DNA of 64,000 nucleotides from Chaetoderma sp. LZ-2023a (GCA_034401795.1 CM067367.1:28907916-28971915), one strand, 5' to 3'. Shown: positions 12,127-26,512, counted from the first letter of the stretch. The notes: a model not told the origin generated them from the sequence alone. Numbers and translations are program-made.

Positions 12127-12640
12127 CATTATCACTTCTCTGTGTAAGATGCTTGAGGGAGAGTGTATGGTGCTGTCCAGTCACATATGCACTATGATCA
12201 ACAACCCCTTAACCCTGAAACATCTACCATCCATGCTACTTGAGCCGGGATCAACTATGCTACTATGCTGTTATTTAATGTCAGGATTTATAATGTATCC
12301 AGATAACCAGCAACAGCTTACAGCAACATCATTTTCAAAATAAACACCAGCTAGCTCATAGAAAGGAGGTGAAATAATGCATAATATTTACTTAATAACT
12401 TACATGTTTAGACTGACAATTGGAATGGTTAGTGATGGCAGTTTGAAGGCACGCGTAATAACAAAGGTGAGGTTGACAAAGAAACAATCAGCTAAGTTGT
12501 CTTGAAGATGTATAATTCTAGTAATAAATCTGCAGAAAGCACGAGTTCATAAATTTATCATCTTTGTCCTTACAGCGTAAGACGCAGATATAATATTGTG
12601 AGAAATTTTTCTTGAACCCAACCTTTAAGTAGAGACCCGA
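12038..12640 (+). repeat. V module, copy 1
   Basis: V precedes U in most array units. It has a segment like CTCTGTGTAAGATGCTTGAG, then CCTGAAACATCTACC, then AAATAAACACCAGCTA, then TCTGCAGAAAGCACGAG. Overlaps the end of the tandem duplication. A 101-codon frame is open here and partly at 36207-36455, but it is stopped or shifted in other copies. Confidence 0.7.
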
Positions 12641-12647
12641 ATTTAAT

Positions 12648-13010
12648 AACATTTAAGTATGGGTCTGTTCACAGCTCACTCAGTAATATATCACTAGCAA
12701 TATCAGCTCAGACCATATGATTTCACAATATGATAGGAAATTAGGTAACCGAGGCCAGTATTGGGAGCAGAGGTTCTAGCGTGAAATCAGGATCAGGGCG
12801 ATGGCATCTAGCACTGCACAGCGAGGATGTAATTTCTCCTCAAGCTAAATCATAATTGTGTCTGCATAAGACATGATGTATGGAAAAGACTGTGTGGAAG
12901 CTATGGTAAAGAACAAGCCAGTCTAAATATGAACTGATTAATTTTGTAAGTCTTTTTCGCACTACTGATTAGGTGGGAATTTAGGCATTCTAATCAGGGT
13001 TAGTCACATT
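12648..13010 (+). repeat. U repeat, copy 2
   Basis: Complete core from ACATTTAAGTATGGGTCTG to the ACTGATTAGGTGGGAATTTA region. The best first reference for the family in this window. Confidence 0.8.
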
Positions 13011-13017
13011 GCATGTT

Positions 13018-13112
13018 TTTACTATTTAATAAACATTCTGTTGAATATTTTGATACTAATTTGAATGGATGCTGTTACTGGCAGTCAAATTAGTTCCAAA
13101 ATATTATATTCA
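13018..13112 (+). mobile_element. Hairpin core of a CRE-MITE-like element
   Basis: Arms TTGAATATTTTGATACTAAT and its diverged complement around a GCTGTTACTGGC loop. The outer parts of a MITE are missing. Confidence 0.65.
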
Positions 13113-14397
13113 ACATTTTGCCTACCTCCCAGGAGAGTCAAGACGCATTTCCTTTCTTTTTATCTTATCAGCAGTCTCGCGATGAAGGCAAGGTGGCAAT
13201 AATACACAAAAACATTTCCATTACAAAATTAGCATTTGATCAATAAACATGCATACTGATTTCTTAACATGCCATCTTTGAAATTGGGATGCTAGGAATT
13301 CAGGATTCAAATTATTTTACGTGATTCCAAATTGCGGCAAAGGTGGACGGAGCTTAGCTAAAAATGGGCGGGGCATGTATATAAATGATGTTTATGTACA
13401 GTACAGCCCATAACTACGTTAAAATGTTTCAAAAACACAACGATAATAGATAGTACAAATTTGAACACAATGTAAGAAATGATCTGCTGAATATTTTGAA
13501 AATAATTGGATTGGAAAACATTGTTGCATTAAAAGATATATTCGCTGAAAAATCTAAAAACATTTATATAAGGAATTGCATGTATAAACAGCTTGTAGTG
13601 TGTCAATACTAGCATTTGATATTCGATTCTTCTATATATTGGGCACTAAGTTGGCCAGAAGATACATATTAGAAATTTAAAAAATTTTAAAAACAAAAAC
13701 AAATTTAACGGCGGAATTCACAACCGTTTAACAGAGAACATCAGAATATCCTTTACAATTCCCGTCGTTATTCATTGACCAGAGAGTACTGCCCACTATA
13801 AGTCATATGTTGTGGCTATGTCCTTAAAGTGTCCCTATCATTGTCAGCTCGACTTTACTAAGTACAACAAAGACACATTTGTCGAATACAGGCACTGTTG
13901 ATATATTTGTTTCAGTCAGACCACCATACGCTCAAAAGTGTCAATTTTGGAAACAATGTTGCTGAAAGCTGCTGATGTTACGTTTTACTTTTTGGCATAC
14001 ATATTCGGGACATCCACCCAAGTTCGGAGAAGATTGTTCAATTAGGACTAGAGTTATTGAAAAATGTGACAGAAATGTCTTTTGGCAACTATATTGCTGA
14101 AAGCTGTTGCTAATGCATTTTAGATTTTGACCTCAAAATTGGCTCACCTGATTGGGTCATCGCTAACGTACATCCCTCAAGTTTAGAGAAAATTGCTCCA
14201 GTGGAACCAGAGTTATTGAAGGATGTATAAAAATTGATATTTTGAAAACAATGTTGCTGAGAGAGGTTGCTATTGTGTTGTAGCTTTTGTCACCAAAATT
14301 GGTATATGTGTTCGGGACACCATGGGAAAGCCCCCACCAAAGTTTGAAGAAGATCACTCCATTAGAACCAGGGTTATTTTTAAATGTCTCGGGAAAA

Positions 14398-14399
14398 GC

Positions 14400-14431
<32 letters not shown>

Positions 14432-14432
14432 C
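14398..14432 (+). repeat. (CAA)n microsatellite
   Basis: Orthologous in position to 8797-8839 in the partner block but shorter. Confidence 0.95.
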
Positions 14433-14606
14433 CCCTTGCATCTAGTGATGCGTGTAACAAGCTATTGGTGTAGTCTTATTAGATAAAACATGAACACTGC
14501 TTTGCCTTTTAATCAATCACTGTTTATGTATTCATACAATCAATAACGTTTGTTCGGCCATCTTTCTCACAGATCCCCATTCCCTTTCAGAGGGGCCATC
14601 CCACAA

Positions 14607-14998
14607 TTCACCTTTCCAGAGTATCCATCTATCAATCTGACGTCATAATCAGCTAAGCGGCGGGTAGTATGACGTCATACTCATTACGTCATAAATGATT
14701 CTATATGGCCAGTCTTCAACTCTTAATAGTCCGACACTATGTACGAATTGTATGTCTCTACTATTTAATAAACTTGCTGTTGAATATTTTTTAACTAATT
14801 TGACTGGACGTTGTTGCTGCCATAGGCAGCAACAGCGCCCAGTCAAATTAGTTCCAAAATACTCAATAGCTTACCTGTATAGTTTTCTGGAAATGGAGAG
14901 TCATGGAGTTCAGAGATCGCTCAATCCCAATACAAGCGAGGTGTGGGTGGAGCTTAGCCAATAATGGGCGGGGCATAGCTAAAAGTGGAAAGTTCCAT
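14607..14998 (+). mobile_element. CRE-MITE (family A) copy 4
   Basis: Begins TTCACCTTTCCAGAG and ends GTGGAAAGTTCCATT. The central hairpin is well preserved with a GCTGCCATAGGCAGC centre near 14815-14829. Confidence 0.88.
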
Positions 14999-15319
14999 TG
15001 TGCTACACTGCGCATCGTCCTGCGGTTACGCCTGCATTGTTGTCTTCCAATTTGCGCTTAACTCAAGTTATCTGTTCATCTCTCAGGTTTGGTTAATCTT
15101 ACTTGAACCAAACTTGGATACATGCTTCCATATAATGACATGGCATTACACAATGACCTTGAGGTCAAATGGTCAACAGTCAGCGTCAAGATAGTCAACA
15201 ATAATTGTCTTGTAATTGAAACACTTGAATTCCAAGGGTAAAAATAACAATATTTACTATCCTATTTAACTGGGAGACGTTGCTGCCTAACAGGTTCTAG
15301 TCAAATTAGTTTCAAAATA

Positions 15320-16060
15320 TTCAACAACGTATCTGTATAGTTGAGTTGTAATTGGGACACCATAACTTCAATGGATACGGAAACATGTTCGTTTGGTTCC
15401 AAAGGATCAAGGAATCCCCTCCATATAGATGCGTCGATCGACCATGATGAGTAAACAGAAGCAATTTGCTTTTGCTGAATGTGTTCTGCTTTTTAACACA
15501 AATACATGAAAAGTCAAGACGCATTTCATTATAAATCACAGCTTTTTCTCTTTCTATCTCTTATCTTATCAGCAGTCTTGCGATGAAGCCAAGGCGACAA
15601 TTAAACACAAAACGTGTCCATTACAACGTTAACATTTGATCAACATCATGCATACTGATTTTTACAATGCCATTGGGCTGAACGTCCTATTGCCATTCGA
15701 TCCCATGTCCATAATTCCGGGATCTAATTAGACAATTCCTATAAAGACGCAAGAAATAATAGAGCAAATTACAGATTGCAGCCCTCCCATTTTTGACACA
15801 GTTTAAAAGAATTTCAGGTTTTCTGTACGGATTGCGACCAATGTTGTGGAATCCTAGTATACAGTCAAAACCAAGCTAAATCAGACAAAGTTGTTGCCAA
15901 GATTCCATTAGTTTCGATTTATCTGGAATCTGATCTGATCCAGATTTGGGTTGTTAATCTGGATCTCGGCCAAAGTTTGTAAATTATAAACCTTTGACAG
16001 CAACTGCACTTGTGTTAAAATTTGAGGCAAAATCTTACCAGTAGCAATCTGCATGATTAC
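15320..16060 (+). repeat. Dispersed repeat R, copy 3
   Basis: Full copy inside block copy 2, ending in AATCTGCATGATTACTCC. Confidence 0.7.
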
Positions 16061-16080
16061 TCCATCATCAAAACTTAATT

Positions 16081-16510
16081 ACTACGTAGGTGGGAGACAA
16101 ATATTTGACAATATCATCCCACTTGGTTGATGCCAACGGGGTCGATGTGTAACAGATGTCTCCCATTGGCATCAATCAAGCGGCTTGTGTATGTCATTCC
16201 TGGAACGGTTTTCTGAGGTGAAATGTCTAGATATTAGGGTTTCGTATCTGGTGTTTGTGGAAATTGATTATGGAGCATAAGTGCTCTTGCATCATGTTCT
16301 TAAAGATGTGTTTTGTTTCTCCCTCATTGTTTTACACGTTGAATTGCATTCTGGAATTAATGCATTTTGCGTATTTGTTGGACAGATGGGTTCTGCGCAT
16401 AGGAACGGTTCTGATGTGGCCGGTTGTTGTCGTCAAAACTTCACCATCAACCATCACGATTATCAGTCTAAACATTTGTTTTTGTTTAATTATCGTTGCT
16501 GTAACGGTTT
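16081..16510. other. Unassigned segment with a 19-bp imperfect hairpin
   Basis: A stem near 16120-16192: CTTGGTTGATGCCAACGGG pairs with CCCATTGGCATCAATCAAG further on. No coding or repeat family is recognised on either side. Confidence 0.5.
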
Positions 16511-17112
16511 CATTTTATAAATGATGTTTCTGTACAGTACAGCTCATAAATAAGTTTAAATGTTTCCAAAACAAAAACATGATAGATAGTACAATTTTGG
16601 ACACGGCGTAAGAAAACGTTCTGGTGACTATCTTGAAAATAATTGGATTGGAAAACATTGCTGCCTTAAAAGACACATTCGCTCATAGAGCTAAGGAAAT
16701 TTATATATGCAATTACGTGCATAAACCGCTTCTAGTGGGTTAATACCAGCATTTGATATCCAAAAATATTAAAAACTTAAAAACAACATTGACCCAGACC
16801 GTTAAGCGCGGTTACAATCTTAATAACATTTAAGTATGGGCCTGTTCACAGCTCACTCAGTAACATATCACTAACAATACCAGTTTTGAGCCGATGGTTT
16901 TACAATATGATAGGAAATTAGCTTACCGAGGCCAGCAACTGGAGTAGAGGTTCTAGCGTGAAATCAGCATCAAAGTGATGACATCTAGCACTGTACAACG
17001 AGGATGTGATTTCTCACCAAACTAAATCGTGATTGTGTTTGCATAAGACATGATGTATGGAATAGGCTGCGTGAAGACCATAGCAAAGAACAAACCAATA
17101 TATATATATATA

Positions 17113-18899
<1,787 letters not shown>

Positions 18900-18969
18900 G
18901 ATTATTTGTGGGAATCTATTTCGCCATACTGAATGGAATTGATATATGAATTCTAATCAGGATTAATCG

Positions 18970-19560
18970 GACTCATAACCGGATAACTAGGGCCGGATTT
19001 AGAACAGGGCAGCCATATAGGATTTTCCACAAAATTGTGGTAACCAGAGGGGGAGGCGGGTGAGTGGGGTGTCAGAGGGTCAGTAGGGCTCCACTAATTA
19101 TTCAAGATGAGTGGCTGGGACGTGCAATCGCGCCCAACGTTGGGGAATCCTAGTGTATGCCCACACTCCTTCCTCTATTACAATTTTAACAAAATCGACC
19201 TTGTAATTTCTGAGATATCCACGTATCCGGAATTCTTTCATTGTTTTCAAATTTGAGCCGAGTCGGATCAGCAGTTTCTTTAGATACACCTCCAGACACT
19301 GACTGAGCCTATTGCAATATACGCTTCCCCTTATGGGGCAAGGATAATGATAAATTCATTACGATATATGGAATATTGTGTTGAATATTTTGAAAGTAAT
19401 TTGACTGAGAACTGATTTTGCAAGGAACAGCAACGGGTTTCAGTTAATTTAGTTTAAAAAGTTAGAACAGGTTTTGTGGAGAGATGCCGTGAATTTGAAG
19501 GACCATAATTTCAAAGGTAAGCGTGTCCCTTTGCTCTTTAAACTTCACAGACCACATGAC
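18970..19560 (+). repeat. U-flanking sequence and hairpin-element core
   Basis: Paralogue of 10906-11700, containing the CCCACACTCCTTCCTCTA segment and a diverged TTGAATATTTTGAAAGTAAT arm. Confidence 0.6.
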
Positions 19561-19579
19561 CAGTTTTTTATCGTGTAAG

Positions 19580-19835
19580 GAATATTATGGTAAATATATT
19601 GAAAATAATTTCACTGGTAGGAAACAGGCAGCAACAGGTTCCAGTTAAATCGACGGAATGTTTAGTAAATAGTAAAGACATACAATTCGTACAACAACAC
19701 TTAGTCCGTCTCCAATTATGCGTGACCTACTTATCTACGTCATTCATGACGTCATTACTTATGACGTCATCCTACGCGTCTCATAGTTTATTATGACGGC
19801 ATATTATGGATGGGTGGATAAACTGGAAGGTGAAT
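19580..19835 (-). mobile_element. CRE-MITE (family A), reversed copy
   Basis: TGACGTCA at 19747-19754 and 19762-19769. The terminus reads ACTGGAAGGTGAATT near 19823-19837. One half of the hairpin is degraded. Confidence 0.78.
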
Positions 19836-20087
19836 TCCACAATACAATTGTCTAGACTGATAATGTGATGTGTGATGATGACAATCCGAAGAACCGTATA
19901 TTAATGAAGGCGAGATTGACTAAGAAATAGTTAGTTACGTTCGCTTTATTTATCGTTAACACAAATAAGATCGTCTAACAAAGCCATGAGTTCAAATTAA
20001 AAAAAACATCCCATATAAATTATAAGAAGCGTGTATCATATTGTCAGCAATATTCATTAAACCAGGCACCTATGCAGAGCTCTAATC

Positions 20088-20430
20088 TTAATAACATTTA
20101 ATAAGTATGGGTATGTTCACAGCTCACTCAGAAATTTATCACTAACAATACCAGTTTTGGGATGATGGTTTTACAATATGATGGCCAGCATCGGGAGCAG
20201 AGGTTCTAGCATGGAATAATCATCAGGGGGGTGGGGGGGGGGCACCTAGCACTGTACAGCGAGGGTGTAGTCTCTCACCAAACTAAATCATGGCTGCGTC
20301 TGCATAAGATATGATGTATGGAATAGACTTAAGAACAAACCAATCTATATATAAACTTATTAATTGCGTGAATCTATTTCGCCCTACTGAATGGAATTGA
20401 TATGTGAATTCTCATCAGGATTAATCGCAC
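20088..20430 (+). repeat. U repeat, copy 4
   Basis: Keeps the empty site CTATATATAAACTTATT at about 20345. It contains a G-rich slip tract (20226-20241). Confidence 0.8.
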
Positions 20431-20731
20431 TCATTCAGCAACTAACCAGTGCAGATTTAGAACTGGCCAGCCATATATAGTGTTCCAGAAATCTGCGGGA
20501 GGCGGGGTGGGTTGTCAGGGGATCAATGGGGCTTTAAAAATAACCATTTTCCAATCCAGGGTGTAATCTGTTGATACATTGTTGACTATGTTGTTTGAAA
20601 TAAGCGTGATACCATTGAGGGCACATGGTCAAGGTCAATGACCTCTGATATTTATTGGTAATGGGGGAAATATGTGAGACATTTAATTCCATTTTAGATT
20701 CGCTCCGGACACAAACAAACAGACAAACATA

Positions 20732-21995
20732 TACTGGGCCAAAAAAGTTTAGCAACAGTGAAGTTTGGTGTGTTGTATTAAAACTATGCGTCCATTTATA
20801 ACCGAATTTGCAGGCATGTTTCGTCAATGTAATGTCTCGCTGATCATGAAGAAATGCAAATCATTTCTTGCATTTCTCGGCCGCACGCTTACTGCATGTG
20901 AAAATGCATTTTTCATGCACTGGCCCACATTGACGGGTAGCGAAGGCAAAAATTCACCATATTGCAAAAGCAGATAACGAACGTTAACAGAAAACGCTTA
21001 AAAGTTTACCTCCACCGAACATGGGCCGCCGCCCAGGGCTACCAGAAAATCAGCGCCATGAAGCAATGGGAAGACTCGCTGCCGGGCAGCGCGTTCACTC
21101 TGTTGCTTGACACTTTAATGTTCACGCCTCAACCATTTCCCGTCTCCGCCAACGTGAGCAGGAAACGGGACATGTTAATGACCGACCACGACCTGGCAGA
21201 CCGAGAGCAAAAACACCACGAGAAGACCGCCACTTAGTGACGTCATCACGACGTCACAGGTTTGAGACTGCGCGCGGATGTCCCGTAATTTGCACACAGC
21301 TACTGGCACTACACGCAGTGCATGCACAAACTGTGCGAAACAGACTCCATGATGCTGGGCTGCATGCCCGTCGTCCACTTGTTGCTGTTCCGCTTACCGA
21401 GCATCACATCGAGAATCGGTTTGCATGGGCAAGAACTCATCAGCGATGGCGTGCTCAACAATGTAGCCACGTTTTGTTCAGTGATGAGTCGAGGTTTTGT
21501 GTTGATGTGGCGGATGGTAGGCAACGTGTTTGGCGACGTTTAGGAGAACGGTATGATGCAGCCAACATCATTCACCACGACAGATTCGGTGGTGGCAGTG
21601 TCATGGTGTGGGCTGGAATCCATGAAAATGGCAAAACAGATCTTATTGTGATTCGCGGAGATTTAACGACTCAACGTTACTGTGAAGAAGTTGTCGCCCC
21701 TGTTGTCATCCCTTTTATGCAGCATCATGCAGACTTTATGTTCCAGCAAGACAACGCCCGTCCTCATTCAGCTAGGGTCACCAGTGATTTCCTTGACGCT
21801 AACAACGTTCCGGTGTTGGGCTGGCCAGCGCTATCACCGGACCTGTCTCCTATCGAACACATGTGTGACATTCTTGGCCGTATGGTGCGTGAGAACCATC
21901 CACATCTTCACAACGTGCGGGAGCTGGAAGCTGCACTGCTCCAGGAATGGGATGCGATTTCTCTTCGTGACATCAGGTGCTTAATTCGAAGCATG
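20732..21995 (+). mobile_element. Second Tc1-like element, 3'-truncated
   Basis: The left end TACTGGGCCAAAAAAGTTTA follows TA and is unlike the ends of the first element, so this is a different Tc1-like family. The right part is missing: after codons for CLIRSM the sequence changes to V-module repeat (TTTTCAAATTAAACACA). No right inverted repeat is present. The flank at 20570-20730 (CACATGGTCAAGGTCAATGA, then AGACAAACA) matches another dispersed copy at 29295-29430. Confidence 0.88.
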
Positions 21996-22022
21996 GCCAT
22001 TTTCAAATTAAACACAATCTAA
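21021..22022 (+). pseudogene. Broken Tc1-like transposase
   Basis: The reading frame begins MGRRPGLPENQRHEAMGRL at 21021 and meets an in-frame TGA at 21108-21110 (codon 30). After that it stays open to 22022. HTH-like segments and a DRPRPGRPR hinge precede the catalytic core: LFSDESRF, FQQDNARPH and SPDLSPIEH with 34 residues between the second D and E. FGGGSVMVWAG is present. The last eight or so codons come from the adjoining repeat, so the native C-terminus is lost. Both defects make it non-functional. Confidence 0.92.
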
Positions 22023-22304
22023 CTCATAGAAGGGAGATGATATAATGTGCGATGATAATTCCATGAGGGAATTGTCTAACCTGATAATGTTGAATGATGA
22101 GCGTCTGGAGATGTGTGTGTTAAAGACTGTGTGATTGATTAAGAATCACTAACTTAAGTTATCTTTACATAATTCATATTATAAACTTGACAAAACCTAG
22201 ACCTCACAAATTCAGCCATCTTCTATCTTAATAAATCAATAAATATGTATCATATTGTCGGGAATTGTCCTTGAAACCGAGCCCTAAGAAGAGCTATGAT
22301 CTCA

Positions 22305-22545
22305 ATAACATTTAAGTATGGGCGTGTTCACAGCTCACTCAATAATATTTCATTAACAATATCAGCTCAGCGACCTTATGATTTCTCAATATAATATGAA
22401 ATTAGGTAACCGAGGCCAGGATCGGGAGCAGATGTTCTAGCGTGGAATCATCTTCAGGGCAATGCCATCTAGCGCTGCTCAACGAGGATGTAATTTCTCA
22501 CAAAGCTAAATCATGATTGTGTCTGCATAAGACATGATGTATGGA
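22305..22545 (+). repeat. U repeat, copy 5, right-truncated
   Basis: Stops after a variant of GACATGATGTATGGAATAAC and passes into GTGACATCATAATCCAATAT, a segment shared with 35270-35330. Confidence 0.72.
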
Positions 22546-22639
22546 ATAACCGATGTGACATCATAATCCAATATGGGCCTACATCACCTTTTAGCTGATG
22601 TCACAATCCAAAATATGTATGTTCATCTCGAAAGTGGAA

Positions 22640-22920
22640 CGGTCAATCACATTTAACTTATAATTTAATAAACATGATATTTTGAAACTGATTTTCCGGG
22701 AGCAGCAACAGCTTCAGCTCAAATTAGTTTCGTAAAATTCAACATTATATATATCTTCAAATTTAGAGTCTGTTAATTCAATCACTTCAGGCTTCGGAGG
22801 TTTAAACTGATCCCAACGCTCATAAAATGGTGGACAGTTCTTAGCTAGAAATAGGCGGGGAAAAGCCAGAAATGGGAGGGGCATAGCTAGAAATGGGAGG
22901 GACATAGCTAGAAATGGATC
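22640..22920 (+). repeat. Hairpin-element remnant with a ~23-bp triplication
   Basis: At 22840-22920 a unit like GGCATAGCTAGAAATGGGAG occurs three times in tandem. Single units end several family A-like elements, so this is local slippage in the element's tail. Confidence 0.65.
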
Positions 22921-23044
22921 CCTCTATTGGAATAGAAAAATGACTAGCAGACGCCTATCATGTCTTAGACAGCCACCTTAGACAGAAACAAAGAGTGGCC
23001 TCTATAGAGAGGTGATCACTTAATACAAGACGTAATGGATGAAT

Positions 23045-23372
23045 CCAGTTTTAGCTATAACCCTCCCATCTCTAGCTAAGATGCGCCTAGGCTTTGTTCA
23101 TGTTGGGATTTCAGCGGTTGAATATTTTGAAACTGATTTGGCTGGTTGTTGTTACTGCCTATGGCTGTAACACCGCCCAGTCGAATTAGTTTCAAAATAT
23201 TCAACAGAATATTTATGAAATAGTAGACATACAATTCGTACAACTTGAGGGACTATTCAGCGTTCATGACGGACCAAATCGTGTCATTCATGGGGTAAAT
23301 GATTATGATGTCAGCCTACAGGTGATGTAGATTATTTTGACGTTATATGATTGACTGAGAAACTGGACTCCT
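23045..23372 (-). mobile_element. CRE-MITE (family A), reversed copy
   Basis: The GCCTATGGCTGTAAC-type loop and TTTCAAAATATTCAACAG arm are clear. The CRE palindromes have been lost by mutation. Confidence 0.75.
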
Positions 23373-23389
23373 CTATTGTCATCTGAAAT

Positions 23390-23990
23390 TCGATAAAATC
23401 TAGACATGTGTTTTAGATCACCTAAAGGTCATGGAACGACTCTAGAATGAAAAACAATATCGTGTTTTTTGTCAAAAGGACTATCTCGATAAACTTTGAA
23501 TATCACATCCCTAAGATGCTTGATGGAGAATGTATGGTGTTGTCCAGCCACATGTACGCACTGTGATCATCGGGTCAACCCTGAATCATCTACCAGTGAG
23601 GTTGCTTGAGCATGGATCAACTATGCTGTAATTTAATGTCAGGATTTTAACCTGTATCCAGCTTACAACAACCTCGTTTTCAAAATAAACACCAGCTAAC
23701 TTATAGAATGGAGTTGAATAAAAGGTACGGTGATAATTCCATAATATGAATGTTTAGACTGATTATTGGGATGGCTGGTGACGGCAGGTTGAAGATGTAT
23801 GTATTAATGAAGTTGAGGTTGCCAAAGAAACAAGCATCTAAGTTGTCTTGAAGATCTATGATTCTAATAATAAATCTGCGGAAAGCACAAGTTCATAAAT
23901 GTATCATCTTTGTCCTTACAACGTATAAGACGCTGATATAACATTATCAGCAAATTTTGAACCCATCCTTTAAATAGAGATCTGAACTTA
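23390..23990 (+). repeat. V module, copy 2
   Basis: From ACATGTGTTTTAGATCACC to CAAATTTTGAACCCATCC. The reading frame seen in copy 1 is broken here by indels. Confidence 0.72.
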
Positions 23991-23992
23991 AT

Positions 23993-24400
23993 AGCATTTA
24001 AGTGTGGGTCTGTTCACAACTCACTCAGTAATATATCACTAGCATTATCAGCTCTGAGACCACAAGATTTCGCAATATGATATGAAATTAGGTAGCCGAG
24101 GCCAGCATCTGGAGCAGAGGTTCTAGCGTGGAATTACCATCAGGGCGATGACATCTAGCACTGCACAGCGAGGATGTAATTTCTCCTCAAGCTAAATCAT
24201 GGTTGTGTCTGCACAAGGCATGATGTATGACTAGACTGTGTGGCAGCGATGGTAAAGAACAAGCCAACCTAAATATGAAGTGATTAATTTTGTGAATCTA
24301 TTTCACACTACAGATTGAGTTGGAATTTCCTAGAGTTGGAATGTAGGCATGCTAATGAGGGTTAGTCACACCCATATGGTAAAGTTGATACATCCACATT
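23993..24400 (+). repeat. U repeat, copy 6
   Basis: Core followed directly by the segment GTTGATACATCCACATTATA and then minisatellite 1. Confidence 0.78.
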
Positions 24401-24485
24401 ATAGTGATTTTCTACAATAACGGATATTTATTCCTGTCTTGGCATTTGCCTCCAATGATTAAATTATGAAATTTGTGGAAGGTTT

Positions 24486-25237
24486 TAAATAAAGTTGTGA
24501 TGTGCGTGTCTTACACGCTATTGGCTCTGGTTTGCATCTCTTACACACAACATGCGTTGTTTGCGCGTCTTATACACTATAGGCGCTGGTGTGCGTGTCT
24601 CACACAGTACAGGCTCTGGTTTGCGTGTCTTACACACTACAGGCGTGGTGTGCGTGTCTTACACACTATAGGCGTGGTGTGCGTGTCTTACACACTACAG
24701 GCGTATTTTGCGTGTCTAACACACTATAGGCTCTGGTTTGCGTGTCTTACACACTACATGCGCTGGTTGTGCGTCTTACACACTATAGGCGTGGTTTGCG
24801 TATCTTATACATTATAGGCGTGAGTTGCGTGTCTAACACACTATAGGCTCTGGTGTGCGTGTCTGACACACTATAGGCTCTGGTGTGCGTGTCTTACACA
24901 CTGCAGGCGTGGTGTGCGTGTCCTGCACACTACAGGCGTAGTTTGCGTGTCTTACACACTACACGCGTTGTTTGTGTGTCTTAAACACTACAGGCGTAGT
25001 TTGCGTGTCTTACACACTACACCCGTTGTTTGCGTGTCTTACACACTCCAGGCGTGGTGTGCGTGTCTTACACACTACAGTCGTGGTTTGCGTGTCTTAC
25101 ACACTATTGGCGTGGTGTGTGTGTGTGTGTGTCTTACACACTACAGACTCTGGTTTGCGTGTCCTACAAACTACATGCACTGGTGTGCGTGTCTTACACA
25201 CTATTTGGTCTGGTTTGCATGTCTTACACGCTACAGG
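24486..25237 (+). repeat. Minisatellite 1, 29-30 bp unit, ~25 units
   Basis: The unit is close to TGCGTGTCTTACACACTACA followed by GGCGTGGTG or GGCTCTGGTT, so lengths alternate between 29 and 30. Long open frames across it encode only repeats of the unit and are not genes. Single units are present at the same position in other array copies (about 35097-35127 and 37660). Confidence 0.95.
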
Positions 25238-25254
25238 CTGTAACCAGAATGTGA

Positions 25255-26500
25255 ACTTATCATCTTACATTTTGAAAACAACATTCAAATGAGAATGGAG
25301 TAATATGATCTGTCAATAAAGTATCTGACGTTAGCGCAATTACGTCATATGTAGGCTAAAGTCACAATACATAATACCAGATCTAGCTCCGCCGTGAACG
25401 TTGAAGAGTCGGGCAAGTGTACGAATTATATGTTTTATTATTTAATAAACATTCTGTTGAAGATTTTGATACTAGTTGGTATGGGTGCTATTGCAGAAAC
25501 AGCACCCATTCAAATTAGTTTCAAAATATTCAACAGCTCACTTGTAGAGTTACATTGAAATTGGGATTCTAGGAATTCAGGATTCAAATTAGTTTACTTG
25601 ATTCCAAGATGCGGCAAAGGTGCGTTGAGTTTGGTGAGAAATGGGTGTGGCATAGCAAGAAATGAATCCTCTATAGAGTATTATCAATGACCGCTGTTCT
25701 CACCAGGTCCCTTATTCTGTGTCATCAATTCCACAATAACGCCAAGGAGCCAATTAAACACAGAAGCTTTTCCATGAAAATATTAGCATTTCATCAATAG
25801 CTTAACAACTATTCACATCGATTTTTCGTATTACCATAGGAGATAATATCGCTCCCCAACACAAATCTTTCAATCACACCATAACCACGTGACCTACAAG
25901 GTTGATCTTCATGAATTCTGGGTGTAATTAAGCAGGAGATAATTCCACGAGGTCACAAAAAACAACATCCATGTCTTTGTCAGAAGGAACATCTCGACAA
26001 ATATTCAATATCATCTTTCTGTGTAAGATGCTTGTGGGGAAATGTAAGGTGTCTAATAACCAATATGGCCTATAAGGACTCAATCTGAAGGATCTAGCAC
26101 ACCTGCTGCTTGGGCCTGGACAAACTATGCTGCCAAGCTACAATTTTAAGGCAGTATACTAACCTGTATACATATGACTAGCAATAGCTTACAGCAAAAT
26201 TATTTTCAAAATAATCGCCAACTAGCTCATATAATTGATATAAATGCACTGGCATTATTCCACAATGGAAATATTTTAGCCGTTTTAGGCTGATAAGTGT
26301 GATGTTTGATGATGGCAGGTGAATGCGTGTGTATGAATGAAGACGGTGAGATTGGCAAAGATACAATTATGCTGACGTTGTATAATTCAAATAATAATGT
26401 GTAACAAAACCATGAGTTCAGAAATTCAGAGTTTTTCCTAATAAGGCCCGTGTATCATATTGTCAGCAATATTCATTAAATCAGGCCCCTAGACAGAACT
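25255..26500 (+). repeat. W/X module, copy 1
   Basis: Starts near TTTTGAAAACAACATTCAAA and includes a hairpin core at about 25452-25545 (loop GTGCTATTGCAGAAACAGCAC). It ends in a module with CAGAAGCTTTTCCATGAAAA and CACCATAACCACGTGACC. Partners lie at 37680-38890 and 43640-44830. Confidence 0.75.
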
Positions 26501-26512
26501 ATGAAAGTAATA

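Larger units (their letters stand above)
13380..16060 (+). repeat. Duplicated block, copy 2
   Basis: Partner of 7757-10510. It contains the three-unit repeat (13950-14397), (CAA)n (14398-14432), a CRE-MITE (14607-14998) and repeat R (15320-16060). It lacks the (AT)n found at the end of copy 1 and keeps the ancestral AATCTGCATGATTAC end. Confidence 0.85.

Noticed and set aside
12038..12343. 101-codon frame in a V module, also partly open at 36207-36455
   Set aside because: I considered a conserved small protein because two copies share the frame, but copies at 23460 and 46300 carry stops or shifts in it and no domain is recognisable.
24486..25237. Possible CRISPR-like repeat array
   Set aside because: Units are contiguous with no unique spacers, and the genome is clearly eukaryotic; it is a minisatellite.
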